The notes: a model not told the origin generated them from the letters alone. A stretch of DNA of 64,000 nt from JAICYJ01 sp035695105 (GCA_035695105.1 DASSEV010000004.1:1-64000); one strand, 5' to 3'. Shown: positions 35,105-43,405, numbered from the stretch's first letter. Numbers and translations are program-made.

Positions 35105-35497
35105 CTACTTCAGCTCGACGGTGGCGCCGGCCTCCTCGAGCTTGGCCTTCATCTGCTCGGCCTCGTCCTTCGCCGCGCCCTCCTTCACGGGCTTCGGCGC
35201 CTCGTCGGCGACCGCCTTGGCCTCCTTCAGGCCGAGCCCGGTCAGCTCGCGAATGACCTTGATCACCTGGATCTTCTTGTCGCCGGCCGCGGTCAGCACG
35301 ACGTCGAAGGAGTCCTTCTCCTCATCGCCACCGCCGCCCTCACCGCCGCCGCCGCCAGCGGGAGCACCCGCGGCGACCATCACGGGAGCGGCCGCCGCGG
35401 CGGTCACGTCCCACTCCTCCTCGAGCGCCTTCTTCAGCTCGACCAGCTCGAGCACGGAGAGCTTGTTCAGCTCCTTCACGATGTCTTCGACAGCCAT
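35105..35497 (-). CDS. rplL: 50S ribosomal protein L7/L12
   Basis: A 130-residue L7/L12, the stalk protein that recruits translation factors. The N-terminal dimerisation domain (VEDIVKELNKLSVLELVELKKALEEEW) and the C-terminal factor-binding domain (FDVVLTAAGDKKIQVIKVIRELTGLGLKEAKAVADE) are complete. The hinge between them is Gly-rich (GAPAGGGGGEGGGGDEE), whereas most species have an Ala/Pro/Glu-rich hinge. ATG 35497 is chosen over 35506 because AAGGGA then has usable spacing. It follows rplJ. Confidence 0.97.
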   Translation of the reverse strand: MAVEDIVKELNKLSVLELVELKKALEEEWDVTAAAAAPVMVAAGAPAGGGGGEGGGGDEEKDSFDVVLTAAGDKKIQVIKVIRELTGLGLKEAKAVADEAPKPVKEGAAKDEAEQMKAKLEEAGATVELK

Positions 35498-35516
35498 CTC
35501 AGTCATTCCCTTCGTT

Positions 35517-36050
35517 CTAGGCAGCAGCCTCTGCCTCTTGTCGTTTCGCTATGTACGCATCGAGCACAGCCACGATGTCTCGCAGCGGCGCGTTGAGGAC
35601 GCCGACGGTCGCCTGCGGCCCGGCCGCAAGCGCGCCGACCACCTGGGACAGCAGCACCGGGCGCGGCGGCAGGTCGCCCAGATCGCGGATCTGGTCGGCC
35701 GACAGCGTGTGGCCGTTCATGACGCCACCCTTGACCGCCAGGATGCGAGTGGTGCGGGCCACCTCGGACAGCTTCTTCGCCGTCGCCGCGGGGTCGTCCT
35801 CGATGAACGCGATCGCCGTCGGCCCCTCCAGGAACTCGAGCAGCGTTGGTCGTTCGGCCTGCTCCGCCGCCAGCCTCGCCAGCGTGTTCTTGGCCACGTG
35901 GAACGACGCGCCCGCCTCGCGGAGGGCGTTTCGGATCTCGGCCGTCTGGGTCACCGTCAGGCCGCGATAGTCGGTCACGATCAGCGCCTTGGACTCCTTG
36001 ATCTGGGTCACCAGGCGCTCGACCACCTCGCGTTTCTCGTCTCGGTTCAT
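35517..36050 (-). CDS. rplJ: 50S ribosomal protein L10
   Basis: A 177-residue L10 (MNRDEKREVVERLVTQIKESKALIVTDYRGLTVTQ), the stalk base that binds L12 dimers through its C-terminal helix. In many bacteria the L10-L12 complex represses its own mRNA by binding a leader; a 155-nt leader lies directly upstream. It precedes rplL. Confidence 0.97.
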   Translation of the reverse strand: MNRDEKREVVERLVTQIKESKALIVTDYRGLTVTQTAEIRNALREAGASFHVAKNTLARLAAEQAERPTLLEFLEGPTAIAFIEDDPAATAKKLSEVARTTRILAVKGGVMNGHTLSADQIRDLGDLPPRPVLLSQVVGALAAGPQATVGVLNAPLRDIVAVLDAYIAKRQEAEAAA

Positions 36051-36205
36051 GTGCTCACCTCCTCTCGCTCCTCAGCGTCCGCTCGGTCGGCGGGCGCAGG
36101 CGGAGCGAGAGCTCCAAGACTGGCCGGCCTCGGTCGGGTGGTGGTTTGAGCCTCTCGGCCCCGACGGTCTCTGGCGCGGTACGCGGTGTTGTGTCTCGAA
36201 AGATC
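36051..36205 (-). promoter_or_regulatory. probable L10 leader (autoregulatory mRNA leader of rplJL)
   Basis: This is the longest gap in the nusG-rplL run and lies where L10 leaders occur, directly before rplJ. On the minus strand it is GC-rich with several possible stems and includes GCGCCAGAGACCGTCGGGG, which recalls the purine-rich L10-binding internal loop. It ends in GAGAGGAGGTG, a strong ribosome site. The call rests on position and partial resemblance only. Confidence 0.45.
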
Positions 36206-36925
36206 CTACGCGACGGCCGCGGCCGGCTCCTCCATCAGGTCTCGCACCTTGGTCGTGTCCAGCTTCAGCCCGGGGCTCATCGTGGACGCGATCGTGATCG
36301 ACTTGAGGTACCGCCCCTTCGCGGCCGACGGCTTCGCGCGGAGCACCTCCTCGAGCACGGCCTGGTAGTTCTCGACCAGGGCGCGCTCGTCGAACGACTT
36401 CTTGCCGAGCGCCACGTGGATGATGCCGGTGCGGTCGGTGCGGTACTCGATCTTGCCCGACTTGACATCGCCGACGGCCTTCCCGATGTCGAACGTGATG
36501 GTGCCGGCCTTGGGGCTCGGCATCTTGCCCTGCGGGCCGAGGATGCGGCCCAGCCGGCCGACGGTGCCCATCATGTCGGGCGTGGCGATGGCGACGTCGA
36601 ACTCCGTCCAGCCCTCGCTGATCCGGGACGCCAGGTCGTCGCCGCCGACGAAGTCTGCGCCGGCCTCCTCGGCCTCCTTCGCCTTCTCACCCTGCGCGAA
36701 CACGGCGACGGTGACCGACTTGCCGAGACCGTGGGGCAGGAACAGCGTCCCGCGCAGCTGCTGGTCGGCGTGGCGGACGTTGACGCCCAGGCGCATGTGC
36801 ACCTCGACCGTCTCGTCGAACTTCGCGGTCTCGAGCGACTTCAGCGTCCGCACCGCCTCGAGCGGGCTGTAGAGCTTCTCGCGGTCGATCGCCTCCCGCG
36901 CAGTGCTGTAGCGCTTGCCTGACAT
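36206..36925 (-). CDS. rplA: 50S ribosomal protein L1
   Basis: A 239-residue L1 (KRYSTAREAIDREKLYSPLEAVRTL ... RTDRTGIIHVALGKKSFDERALVENYQAVLEEVL). It forms the mobile L1 stalk that helps release E-site tRNA. ATG 36925 overlaps the rplK stop by 1 bp; the longer open frame is a shadow of rplK. Confidence 0.98.
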   Translation of the reverse strand: MSGKRYSTAREAIDREKLYSPLEAVRTLKSLETAKFDETVEVHMRLGVNVRHADQQLRGTLFLPHGLGKSVTVAVFAQGEKAKEAEEAGADFVGGDDLASRISEGWTEFDVAIATPDMMGTVGRLGRILGPQGKMPSPKAGTITFDIGKAVGDVKSGKIEYRTDRTGIIHVALGKKSFDERALVENYQAVLEEVLRAKPSAAKGRYLKSITIASTMSPGLKLDTTKVRDLMEEPAAAVA

Positions 36926-37353
36926 CAGCTCCCCACCTCCACGCCCATCGAGCGGGCGGTGCCGGCGACGATCTTCATCGCGGCGTCGACGTCGTTGGCG
37001 TTCAGGTCGGGCATCTTCCTCTCCGCGATCGCCCGCAGCTGATCCTGGGAGATCCTGCCGACCTTCGTCCGGTTCGGCTCGCCCGAGCCCGACTGGAGGT
37101 TCAGCGCCTCCTTGATCAGGACCGCGGCCGGCGGCGTCTTGGTGATGAACGTGAACGAACGGTCCTCGTAGACGCTGATCTCGACCGGCGTGATCTGCCC
37201 CGCGTTCGGGCCCTGCGTCTGGGCGTTGAACGCCTTGCAGAAGTCCATGATGTTGACGCCGTGCTGGCCCAGCGCGGGGCCGACCGGCGGTGCCGGATTC
37301 GCCTGCCCGGCCGGGATCTGGAGCTTGATGATCTTGATGACCTTCTTGGCCAT
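36925..37353 (-). CDS. rplK: 50S ribosomal protein L11
   Basis: A 142-residue L11 (MAKKVIKIIKLQIPAGQANPAP ... KMPDLNANDVDAAMKIVAGTARSMGVEV). It forms the GTPase-associated centre with L10-L12. The Pro-rich N-terminal segment where thiostrepton-type drugs bind is conserved. It follows nusG by 65 bp. Confidence 0.98.
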   Translation of the reverse strand: MAKKVIKIIKLQIPAGQANPAPPVGPALGQHGVNIMDFCKAFNAQTQGPNAGQITPVEISVYEDRSFTFITKTPPAAVLIKEALNLQSGSGEPNRTKVGRISQDQLRAIAERKMPDLNANDVDAAMKIVAGTARSMGVEVGS

Positions 37354-37418
37354 CGGCTACCTCCTGAGTGGTGCGAACGCCGGCGGGGCCGGCTCCCACG
37401 ATCGTGAGTGTGATGAAG

Positions 37419-37943
37419 CTAGATCTTCTTGACCTTGTCGAACTCGAGCTCGACCGGCACCTGCCGCTCGAAGATCGATACGAGCACCTTGAGCTTGCCC
37501 TGGTCCTCGTTGATCTCGGCGATCTCGCCGTCGAAGTCCGACAGCGGGCCTGAGATGACCTTGACGCTCTCGCCCAGCGAGAACTCCGCGCGCTGCTTCG
37601 GCGCCGGCGCCGCCTGCGCGGTGTGGAGCATGCGATCGACCTCGGGCTGCGACAGCGGCACGGGCTTGTTCTGCGCGCCCACGAAGCCGGTTACGCCGGG
37701 GGTGTTCTTGACCAGCGTCCATGCCTCGTCGGTGAGGTCCATGTTCACCAGCACGTAGCCGGGCCAGAGCCGTCGCTCGGTCTGCACCTTCTGGCCGTCC
37801 TTGGTCTCGACGACGGACTCGGTGGGGACGACGACGCGGCGCACCGTCATCTCCTGGTTCATCGACTTGACCCGGTGCTCGAGGTTGGCCTTGACCTTGT
37901 TCTCGTGGCCGGAATAGGTGTTGATCACGTACCAGCGAAACAT
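37419..37943 (-). CDS. nusG: transcription termination/antitermination protein NusG
   Basis: A 174-residue NusG. The NGN domain (MFRWYVINTYSGHENKVKANLEHRV ... RRLWPGYVLVNMDLTDEAW) binds the polymerase clamp. The KOW domain (EFSLGESVKVISGPLSDFDGEIAEIN) can bind S10 or Rho. It lacks the acidic N-terminal extension found in Streptomyces and Mycobacterium NusG. It lies between secE and rplK in the usual order. Confidence 0.98.
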   Translation of the reverse strand: MFRWYVINTYSGHENKVKANLEHRVKSMNQEMTVRRVVVPTESVVETKDGQKVQTERRLWPGYVLVNMDLTDEAWTLVKNTPGVTGFVGAQNKPVPLSQPEVDRMLHTAQAAPAPKQRAEFSLGESVKVISGPLSDFDGEIAEINEDQGKLKVLVSIFERQVPVELEFDKVKKI

Positions 37944-37953
37944 GTGCGCTCCG

Positions 37954-38262
37954 TCATTTCTGGAGTGAGACGAGATGATCGACGAGGCGCGCGAACACCT
38001 GGTCGAGGCCGTACAGGTAGAGGCCGACGAGGATGCAGGCGCCGATCACGACCGAGGTCGACTGCCAGGTCTGCTGGCGGTTCGGGAAGTCGACCTTCGC
38101 CAGCTCTCCGCGCACCTCGCCCGTGAAGTTCCGAACGCCCGAGAAGAACCCGCGCTTGCGCTGGACCGGCTCGCCACCTGACTGGCTCTTCGGCTTGCCG
38201 GCCAGCGGAGCGGTGACGCTCCGCCGCCCCGCAGGCTGCTGCTGACGGCTCCGTCGTGCCAT
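37954..38262 (-). CDS. secE: preprotein translocase subunit SecE
   Basis: A 102-residue SecE with a basic, disordered N-terminus (RRSRQQQPAGRRSVT), the conserved amphipathic segment FTGEVRGELAKVDFPNRQQTWQST and one membrane helix (VVIGACILVGLYLYGLDQVF). It clamps SecY. ATG 38262 is chosen because it lies just after rpmG, and the upstream open frame overlaps that gene. Confidence 0.95.
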   Translation of the reverse strand: MARRSRQQQPAGRRSVTAPLAGKPKSQSGGEPVQRKRGFFSGVRNFTGEVRGELAKVDFPNRQQTWQSTSVVIGACILVGLYLYGLDQVFARLVDHLVSLQK

Positions 38263-38270
38263 CGGCTCGC

Positions 38271-38432
38271 TTAGCGCGTCTCCTTGTGCGGCGTGTGCTT
38301 TCCGCACCACCGGCAGTACTTGGAGAACTCGATCCTGTCAGGCGAGTTGCGCTTGGATTTGTTCGTCTGATAGTTGCGGCGCTTGCACTCCTGGCAAGCG
38401 AGCGTCACGAGGACTCGGACACCTGTGGCCAC
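38271..38432 (-). CDS. rpmG: 50S ribosomal protein L33, zinc-binding form
   Basis: A 53-residue L33 from GTG 38432 (ATGVRVLVTLACQECKRRNYQTNKSKRNSPDRIEFSKYC). Two Cys pairs, CQEC and CRWC, make the zinc ribbon, so this is the C+ form. It is the first gene of the minus-strand cluster; GAGAGGG lies upstream as ribosome site. tRNA genes that often accompany rpmG-secE in other bacteria are not seen. Confidence 0.96.
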   Translation of the reverse strand: MATGVRVLVTLACQECKRRNYQTNKSKRNSPDRIEFSKYCRWCGKHTPHKETR

Positions 38433-38552
38433 GGATAACCCTCTCGTCGGTTGAGCCAACGGACGGTATCACAGGGCCTCGCGGCCTCGGCCCGGTCTGA
38501 ACGACCCACCGACGTGTGACCGTCACCAAGAACGATAGCGGCTGTCCCTCGT

Positions 38553-38566
38553 TGTCACAGCTGACA
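38553..38566. promoter_or_regulatory. operator-like inverted repeat upstream of rpmG
   Basis: TGTCA-CAGC-TGACA, a perfect 5-bp inverted repeat in the 149-bp space between rpmG and the convergent end of the DUF1697 gene. A weak promoter-like pair may lie next to it (TGTGAC, 16 bp, TATCGT on the minus strand). Chance occurrence is possible. Confidence 0.25.
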
Positions 38567-38581
38567 GCGCAGCCGCAGCCG

Positions 38582-39118
38582 TCAACCGGCCGAGAGGGCG
38601 GCGAGCTTCTCGACCGTGTTCCAGTTCCGGGCGGTTCCCACCACTCCCAGCGAGCGTTCAATGGCCGGCAGGGTCAGCCGGGCGCGGTGCACGCCCTCCG
38701 GCCACCAGACGTAGAGCTCGCGCCCGTGCAGCCGGAACAGCTCCGGGTCGTACGCCTTCGCGTCAAGTGCTGCGGCCCGCGAGGCGGCCGGCTTCTCGGA
38801 GAGGAAGACCACGTGATGGCGCTTCGGATCTGACGCGTGCTCGGCCAGCGGGTTCCGGCGCACGACCGCCGCCATCTGGCGAGCCGTGCGGACGGCCACG
38901 GGGATCTCGAGGCCGGTGGCCTCGAGCAGCGCCCGCTCGATCCGCCGCTCGCTCGTCGCCGCCGCATCCGTCCCCCGATACACGGCGTTGCCGCTCTGCA
39001 GCAGGGTCTCGACGTCCTCATACCCGAGCCGCTCGAGGCAGGCGCGGAGGTCGGCCATGGCGACGCGGCGCGACGCCCCGAGGTTGATGCCGCGCAGCAG
39101 TGCGACCATCCGGCTCAC
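38582..39118 (-). CDS. DUF1697 family protein
   Basis: A 178-residue DUF1697 protein: VALLRGINLGASRRVAMADLRACLERLGYEDVETLLQSGNAVY is the family's hallmark N-terminus, and WNTVEKLAAL its end. The fold is ferredoxin-like and the function is unknown. GTG 39118 overlaps the stop of the preceding gene as GTGA. It is the last gene of a four-gene overlapping operon led by an ArsR-type regulator. Confidence 0.9.
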   Translation of the reverse strand: MSRMVALLRGINLGASRRVAMADLRACLERLGYEDVETLLQSGNAVYRGTDAAATSERRIERALLEATGLEIPVAVRTARQMAAVVRRNPLAEHASDPKRHHVVFLSEKPAASRAAALDAKAYDPELFRLHGRELYVWWPEGVHRARLTLPAIERSLGVVGTARNWNTVEKLAALSAG

Positions 39119-39747
39119 GGTGTATACGGTGCCACACCGGCGCTCGGGTGCAGCAGCGGCAGGTCCGACCGCCAGCTGCTGCGAAGCAGCTCGAGCAGCG
39201 ACGGCGGGGTCAGGACGTGGTGCGGCCCCGTCCTGATCGACGCAGCCTCGCCGTAACCGGCCGGCGTCCATCGCCGGAGCACGCCCGCGATCACCATCCA
39301 TGCGTCTCCTTCAAGGACAACACAGGCTCCATCCGGCAGGCGCCCGCCATCCACGACATGCAGGCGGCGCGCCGGCCCCGCGAGCCGCTCGCCGTGCAGG
39401 CGCGTGTCGATCGAGTCGGCCGTCGGACGCTCGTCATGCAGGCGGGCCCACATGTCCGTGAGGGCGGTGTAGTCGGTGCGCCGGCACAGCGCGCACGGCC
39501 GGTGACCGGCCGCGAGCGCCGTGGCATCGTCGAGAAAGAACAGCTCGGTGAACCGGCCGGGCTGCATCAGCGGCCCGCGGTGCCATCCGCGGAACTCCAG
39601 GCGGCATGCGATCCACCGGCGCGTCGCGTGCCGGCGTCGCAGGCGACCGCTCGCATCGTGCAGGCAGCCGCGGTTGCCGTAGACCAGCCCACGGGCCGGA
39701 TCGGCGATCAGTGCGCCGAACGGCGTCACCCGGTTCTGCAGCGTCAC
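39115..39747 (-). CDS. conserved protein of unknown function with a Cys-x-x-Cys motif
   Basis: A 210-residue protein from GTG 39747, which overlaps the SRPBCC stop as GTGA. Visible features: VTPFGALIADPARGLVYGNRGCLHD, RRWIACRLEFRGW, a hydrophobic ELFFLDDATALAAGHRPCALCRR segment with a CALC pair, and HVLTPPSLLELLRSSW. I recall similar uncharacterised proteins in other actinobacteria and proteobacteria but no named family. The Cys/His pattern (HRPCALC) might bind a metal; this is inference. Confidence 0.7.
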   Translation of the reverse strand: MTLQNRVTPFGALIADPARGLVYGNRGCLHDASGRLRRRHATRRWIACRLEFRGWHRGPLMQPGRFTELFFLDDATALAAGHRPCALCRRTDYTALTDMWARLHDERPTADSIDTRLHGERLAGPARRLHVVDGGRLPDGACVVLEGDAWMVIAGVLRRWTPAGYGEAASIRTGPHHVLTPPSLLELLRSSWRSDLPLLHPSAGVAPYTP

Positions 39748-40487
39748 GCCGTGCGGGCCGGCGCGGCGGCGATCACCTCCGCCAGCCAGGCGGTCCACGC
39801 CGCCCGGGTCGCCTCGCCGTCGACACCCGGGGCGAACAGATGATGTCCCGCGAACACCGGCATGCCCATCCGGCCGCGGCCATAGAAGCGGTACAGCGCG
39901 TCATCGCCGCGGATGCCGATGAACATGTCGTTCAGGTAGTCCACGGTGCCGCTGACGCGGCCGATCCCCGGCAGCTCGACGTCGACCCGGTCGCCGGCGG
40001 ATCCGCCGTCACCGATCCCCAGGGCGGCGCGCACCGAGGCGAACGCCTCGTCGCCGAGCGCATCCGCCGGGCCGTCGGCGCCGATGTACGTGACCGAGCG
40101 CCCGGCGAAGTGCGCCAGGTACTCACCGAGGGAGTGCAGGTAGAAGTCGGTGTGCCGGTCGGCGCCGTCGTACTGGGTGTCCCAGTCGCCGGTCATGACG
40201 CCGCTGTGCACGTAGCGCAGGAGCGCACCGTCGCCACGCCGCTCGATCCGGTAGTCGAGCGAGTTGAACCATCCGTCCTGGCCGTCCACCCGCACGGAGA
40301 AGTGCCACGGCCGGTCGAGCGCCGTCACGGTGTGGCCGGCGAACTCCTCGCCGACCGCGCCGGGAGCGCCCTCGCCGGTCGGGAACATCCAGCCCGCGGT
40401 GCCGTTGCCGGTGGCGACGGCCTCGAACACCTGCTCGGGCGTTCCCGGCAGCTCCACCTCTCGTCGGATCTCGAACTCGCGGCTCAT
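39744..40487 (-). CDS. SRPBCC (AHSA1/START-like) domain protein
   Basis: A 247-residue protein. The N-terminus (IRREVELPGTPEQVFEAVATGNGTAGWMFPT) starts a START-like hydrophobic-pocket fold, continuing DRPWHFSVRVDGQDGWFNSLDYRIE and DFYLHSLGEYLAHFAG. Such proteins bind lipids, polyketides or other hydrophobic ligands, or act as Hsp90-activator-like proteins. An ATGA overlap links it to the ArsR-type regulator upstream, the classic ArsR-SRPBCC pair. A C-terminal part of about 90 residues has no obvious domain. Confidence 0.85.
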   Translation of the reverse strand: MSREFEIRREVELPGTPEQVFEAVATGNGTAGWMFPTGEGAPGAVGEEFAGHTVTALDRPWHFSVRVDGQDGWFNSLDYRIERRGDGALLRYVHSGVMTGDWDTQYDGADRHTDFYLHSLGEYLAHFAGRSVTYIGADGPADALGDEAFASVRAALGIGDGGSAGDRVDVELPGIGRVSGTVDYLNDMFIGIRGDDALYRFYGRGRMGMPVFAGHHLFAPGVDGEATRAAWTAWLAEVIAAAPARTA

Positions 40488-41083
40488 GCCTCGACCTCCT
40501 TCGTGTCCTTGCGGCGCGGGTGCAGCGCGACGACGAACCTGTGCCGCCGCCCGCCCGGAGCCGTCTCGTCGTGATACCTGCCCGCCAGCTCGGCGACGGC
40601 GTCGCCCAGCTCCTTCGCGAAGGCGGCCCGGTCGGCCGCGGTTGCGAACCGGATCTCCCCGTCGATCGCGTAGGTGGCCAGCGGCTGCCGAGCCGCCGAC
40701 GCGCCGCCGATCAGCTCCCCGACGTCGCGCACGAGCCGCGCGGCCACGGCGAGCAGCCAGCGCGCGGACAGCTGGTCCCGCGCCTTATCGGGATCGGGCG
40801 CCACGTCGGGCAGCGCGGTCGGGCTGATCACGTAGGAGCGGGCGGTTGCTCGCAGCACCCGCTCAGTGCAGTTGCCCCTGCGGCGCTCCTCGACCAGCTC
40901 CACCAGCCCGTGCCGCTCGAGCGCGCGGAGGTGGTAGTTGACCTTTTGCCGGCTGAGGCCGACGCGGGCGGCGAGGGTGGACGCGGAGCCCGGCTCTCCC
41001 AGCTCGGACAGCAGCCGTGCGCGCACGGGATCGAGCGAGACCTCTGCGGCGGCCGGGTCGTCGATGACGGCGACGTCGATCAT
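40484..41083 (-). CDS. ArsR-type winged-helix transcriptional regulator
   Basis: A 199-residue regulator. Residues 15-75 form a winged helix (VRARLLSELGEPGSASTLAARVGLSRQKVNYHLRALERHGLVELVEERRRGNCTERVLRA). The C-terminal half (RFATAADRAAFAKELGDAVAELAGRYHDE) is probably a dimerisation or ligand domain. There are no Cys pairs as in metal-sensing ArsR. ATG 41083 lies about 7 nt after a -10-like CATGAT, which fits leaderless transcription; a palindrome sits across the -35. It probably represses its own four-gene operon. Confidence 0.88.
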   Translation of the reverse strand: MIDVAVIDDPAAAEVSLDPVRARLLSELGEPGSASTLAARVGLSRQKVNYHLRALERHGLVELVEERRRGNCTERVLRATARSYVISPTALPDVAPDPDKARDQLSARWLLAVAARLVRDVGELIGGASAARQPLATYAIDGEIRFATAADRAAFAKELGDAVAELAGRYHDETAPGGRRHRFVVALHPRRKDTKEVEA

Positions 41084-41089
41084 GAGTCG

Positions 41090-41128
41090 ATCATGCCACC
41101 GAAAACTTTCATTGTCAAGACATTCTTG
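41090..41128 (-). promoter_or_regulatory. promoter and operator of the ArsR-SRPBCC operon
   Basis: Minus strand: TTGACA (41118-41113), 17-bp spacer, CATGAT (41095-41090). The expected start is at or next to the A of the ATG at 41083. A perfect inverted repeat CAAGA-CAT-TCTTG (41116-41128) overlaps the -35, a good position for autorepression. The surrounding 30 bp are AT-rich for this genome. Confidence 0.6.
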
Positions 41129-41296
41129 ATCGTCGGCGAAGAGGCGGACACTCGATCGCCGGATCGGGTGATGCCAACACCCCTGCCCGGGGAGTGGTTG
41201 CGCCGCCCGGCGCGAAGCAGGCTGAGCACACGGGTGCAGGCTTCCGCGGGCGCCCGCCGGGTCTTTCGCCGGACAACCTGAACTGGGAGGTCCTCC

Positions 41297-43312
41297 GTGC
41301 GCAGAGCGTGGGGTCGGCTGGTATGTGGGTGCGTCGTCGCGAGCATCGCCGCGACGGCGACGAGCGCCGTGGCTGCCGTTCCGCCCGCGCTGGTGACGGC
41401 GACGACCTCGGGCGCGCCGGCGAACGAGACCGCCGCACAGGACGGCATCTCGACCTCGGCCGACGGCAGCCTGGTGACGTTCGTGTCCGGGTCGTCCTCG
41501 CTCGTCGGCGACGACACGAACGGCGTGCGCGACGTGTTCGTGCGCAACGTTGACACCGGCGTCACGACCCGCGTATCCGTGGGCGACAACGGCCAGGCCA
41601 ACGGCGCATCCTCGAACGCCCGGATCAGCGCGGACGGCCGCTACGTCGTGTTCACGTCGCAGGCGAGCAACCTGGTGGCCGGCGACACCAACGGCGTGTC
41701 CGACGTCTTCCTGCGCGATCTCGCCGCCGGCACCACCACCCGGCTGAGCGTCTCCGCCGGCGGCGTTCAGGGCAACGCGGCCAGCGGGGAGTCCGCAAGC
41801 GGCATCAGCGCCGACGGCAGCACGGTCAGCTTCTCGTCCAGCGCGTCGAACCTGGTGGACAACGACACCAACCACATCCGCGACGTGTTCGTGTGGTCGC
41901 GGAGCGGCGGAATCGAGCGGGCGAGCGTCGCATCCGACGGCAGCCAGGCCAGCGCCGGCTCCTCGGACGCCTCGTCCCTCTCGGCCGACGGCCGTCTGGT
42001 CGCCTTCACCTCGACGGCGCCGAACCTGGTCGCGGGCGATACCAACCTGGCCGCGGACGTCTTCGTCCACGATCGCACCACCGGCACCACACAGCGGGTC
42101 AGCGTCACGTCGGCCGGCGACCAGTCGCCCTCGGCGTCCAGCCTCCAGCCGGGCGGCATCTCCGACAACGGCCGCGTGGTGGTGTTCGACACCTCGGCGG
42201 CACTGGTGCCCGGGGACACCGGCGGAACGGACGTGTACGCGCGCGACCTGGCTGCCGGCACGACCGAGCGGGTCAGCGTCTCCAGCTCGGGCGCGGGCGC
42301 AAACGGCAACTCGTCCGCCGCGTCCGTCTCGAACGACGGCCGCTACGTGGCGTTCCAGTCGTCGGCCACGAACCTCGACCCTGCCGACACCGGTGGCGAC
42401 CTCGACGTCTTCGTCCGCGACAGGGTCGCAGGCATCACACGCCTGGTCTCGACGTCCGCCCAGGCAACGCAGGTCAGCCAGAGCCCGGCGATCTCCTCGG
42501 ACGGCCGCTACATCGCGCTGGCCACGACGGCGGGCGACATCGTCGCCGGCGATACGGCGAAGAGCTTCGGGCAGGGCTGGGACGTGATCCGGTTCGGCTC
42601 GCCGTTCGACGTGGTGGTCGACAGCACGCCGCCCGACGTCCAGTGCGCGCCCGATGACGGCTCCTGGCACGCCGGCAACGTCACGCTGCAGTGCACGGCC
42701 ACCGACTCGGGCACGGGGCTGGCGGATCCCGGCCAGGCCGCCTTCGCGCTCTCCACCAGCGTGGCGGACGGAACCGAGACGGCGGATGCCGCGACCGGAT
42801 CGGTGCAGGTCTGTGACTGGGCCGGCAACTGCACGCAGGCCGGTCCCGTGACCGGCATCCACGTCGACCTGGCGCAGCCGGTGATCACCATCGCCGCGCC
42901 CGTCGACAGCGCGGCGTTCGATCAGGGCGCCGCGGTGAGCGCTGCCTACAGCTGCACCGACGGCGGTTCCGGCGTGGCGGCCTGCAGCGGCCCGGTCGCC
43001 GACGGGGGTGCGATCGACACCTCGACGTCGGGATCGGACACGTTCACCGTCACGGCCACCGATGCGGCCGGCAACACGGCGACCGCGACGGTGAGCTACA
43101 CCGTCAACGCTCCCCCGCCCACCGGCGGCACGAGCGGTGGCGATACCGGCGGAACGACCGGTGGGGACGAGGGCGGTGGCGACACTGGCTGTCGCGACCA
43201 CGGCCGCTGCCGCGATCACGGCCACCACCGCGGGTGGGACAGCCACCGGCACCACGGCCACGATCATGGCCACGGCCGTGACTGGGGACACGGCCGGCAC
43301 GATCATCGCTGA
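41297..43312 (+). CDS. secreted PD40/TolB-like beta-propeller protein with His-rich C-terminus
   Basis: A 671-residue protein from GTG (GGGAGG six bases upstream). A signal peptide (residues 1-27, LVCGCVVASIAATATSAVAA) is followed by about seven repeats of roughly 52 residues built on ISADGRYVVFTS-ASNLVAGDTNGVSDVFLRDLAAGTTTRLSV, so a seven-bladed propeller is likely; each D-x-N-x-x-x-D loop could hold calcium. Two Ig-like or HYR-like segments with paired Cys follow (VTLQCTATDSGTG, YSCTDGGSGVAAC). The end is a Gly/Thr linker and a 45-residue tail packed with His, Asp, Gly and Arg. It is divergent from the ArsR operon. Confidence 0.82.
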   Translation: MRRAWGRLVCGCVVASIAATATSAVAAVPPALVTATTSGAPANETAAQDGISTSADGSLVTFVSGSSSLVGDDTNGVRDVFVRNVDTGVTTRVSVGDNGQANGASSNARISADGRYVVFTSQASNLVAGDTNGVSDVFLRDLAAGTTTRLSVSAGGVQGNAASGESASGISADGSTVSFSSSASNLVDNDTNHIRDVFVWSRSGGIERASVASDGSQASAGSSDASSLSADGRLVAFTSTAPNLVAGDTNLAADVFVHDRTTGTTQRVSVTSAGDQSPSASSLQPGGISDNGRVVVFDTSAALVPGDTGGTDVYARDLAAGTTERVSVSSSGAGANGNSSAASVSNDGRYVAFQSSATNLDPADTGGDLDVFVRDRVAGITRLVSTSAQATQVSQSPAISSDGRYIALATTAGDIVAGDTAKSFGQGWDVIRFGSPFDVVVDSTPPDVQCAPDDGSWHAGNVTLQCTATDSGTGLADPGQAAFALSTSVADGTETADAATGSVQVCDWAGNCTQAGPVTGIHVDLAQPVITIAAPVDSAAFDQGAAVSAAYSCTDGGSGVAACSGPVADGGAIDTSTSGSDTFTVTATDAAGNTATATVSYTVNAPPPTGGTSGGDTGGTTGGDEGGGDTGCRDHGRCRDHGHHRGWDSHRHHGHDHGHGRDWGHGRHDHR

Positions 43313-43405
43313 GGATCCGCCGGACGGGGCGATGACTATCGGGCTCCGCCGTGGTCTCATAGGGTGACCACGGCGGGTACCCGCCCCGACCACTCAGGAG
43401 GATCC

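Noticed and set aside
38433..38581. Possible tRNA genes upstream of rpmG (common in other bacteria)
   Set aside because: No cloverleaf, TTCRA loop or CCA-like end could be found on either strand.
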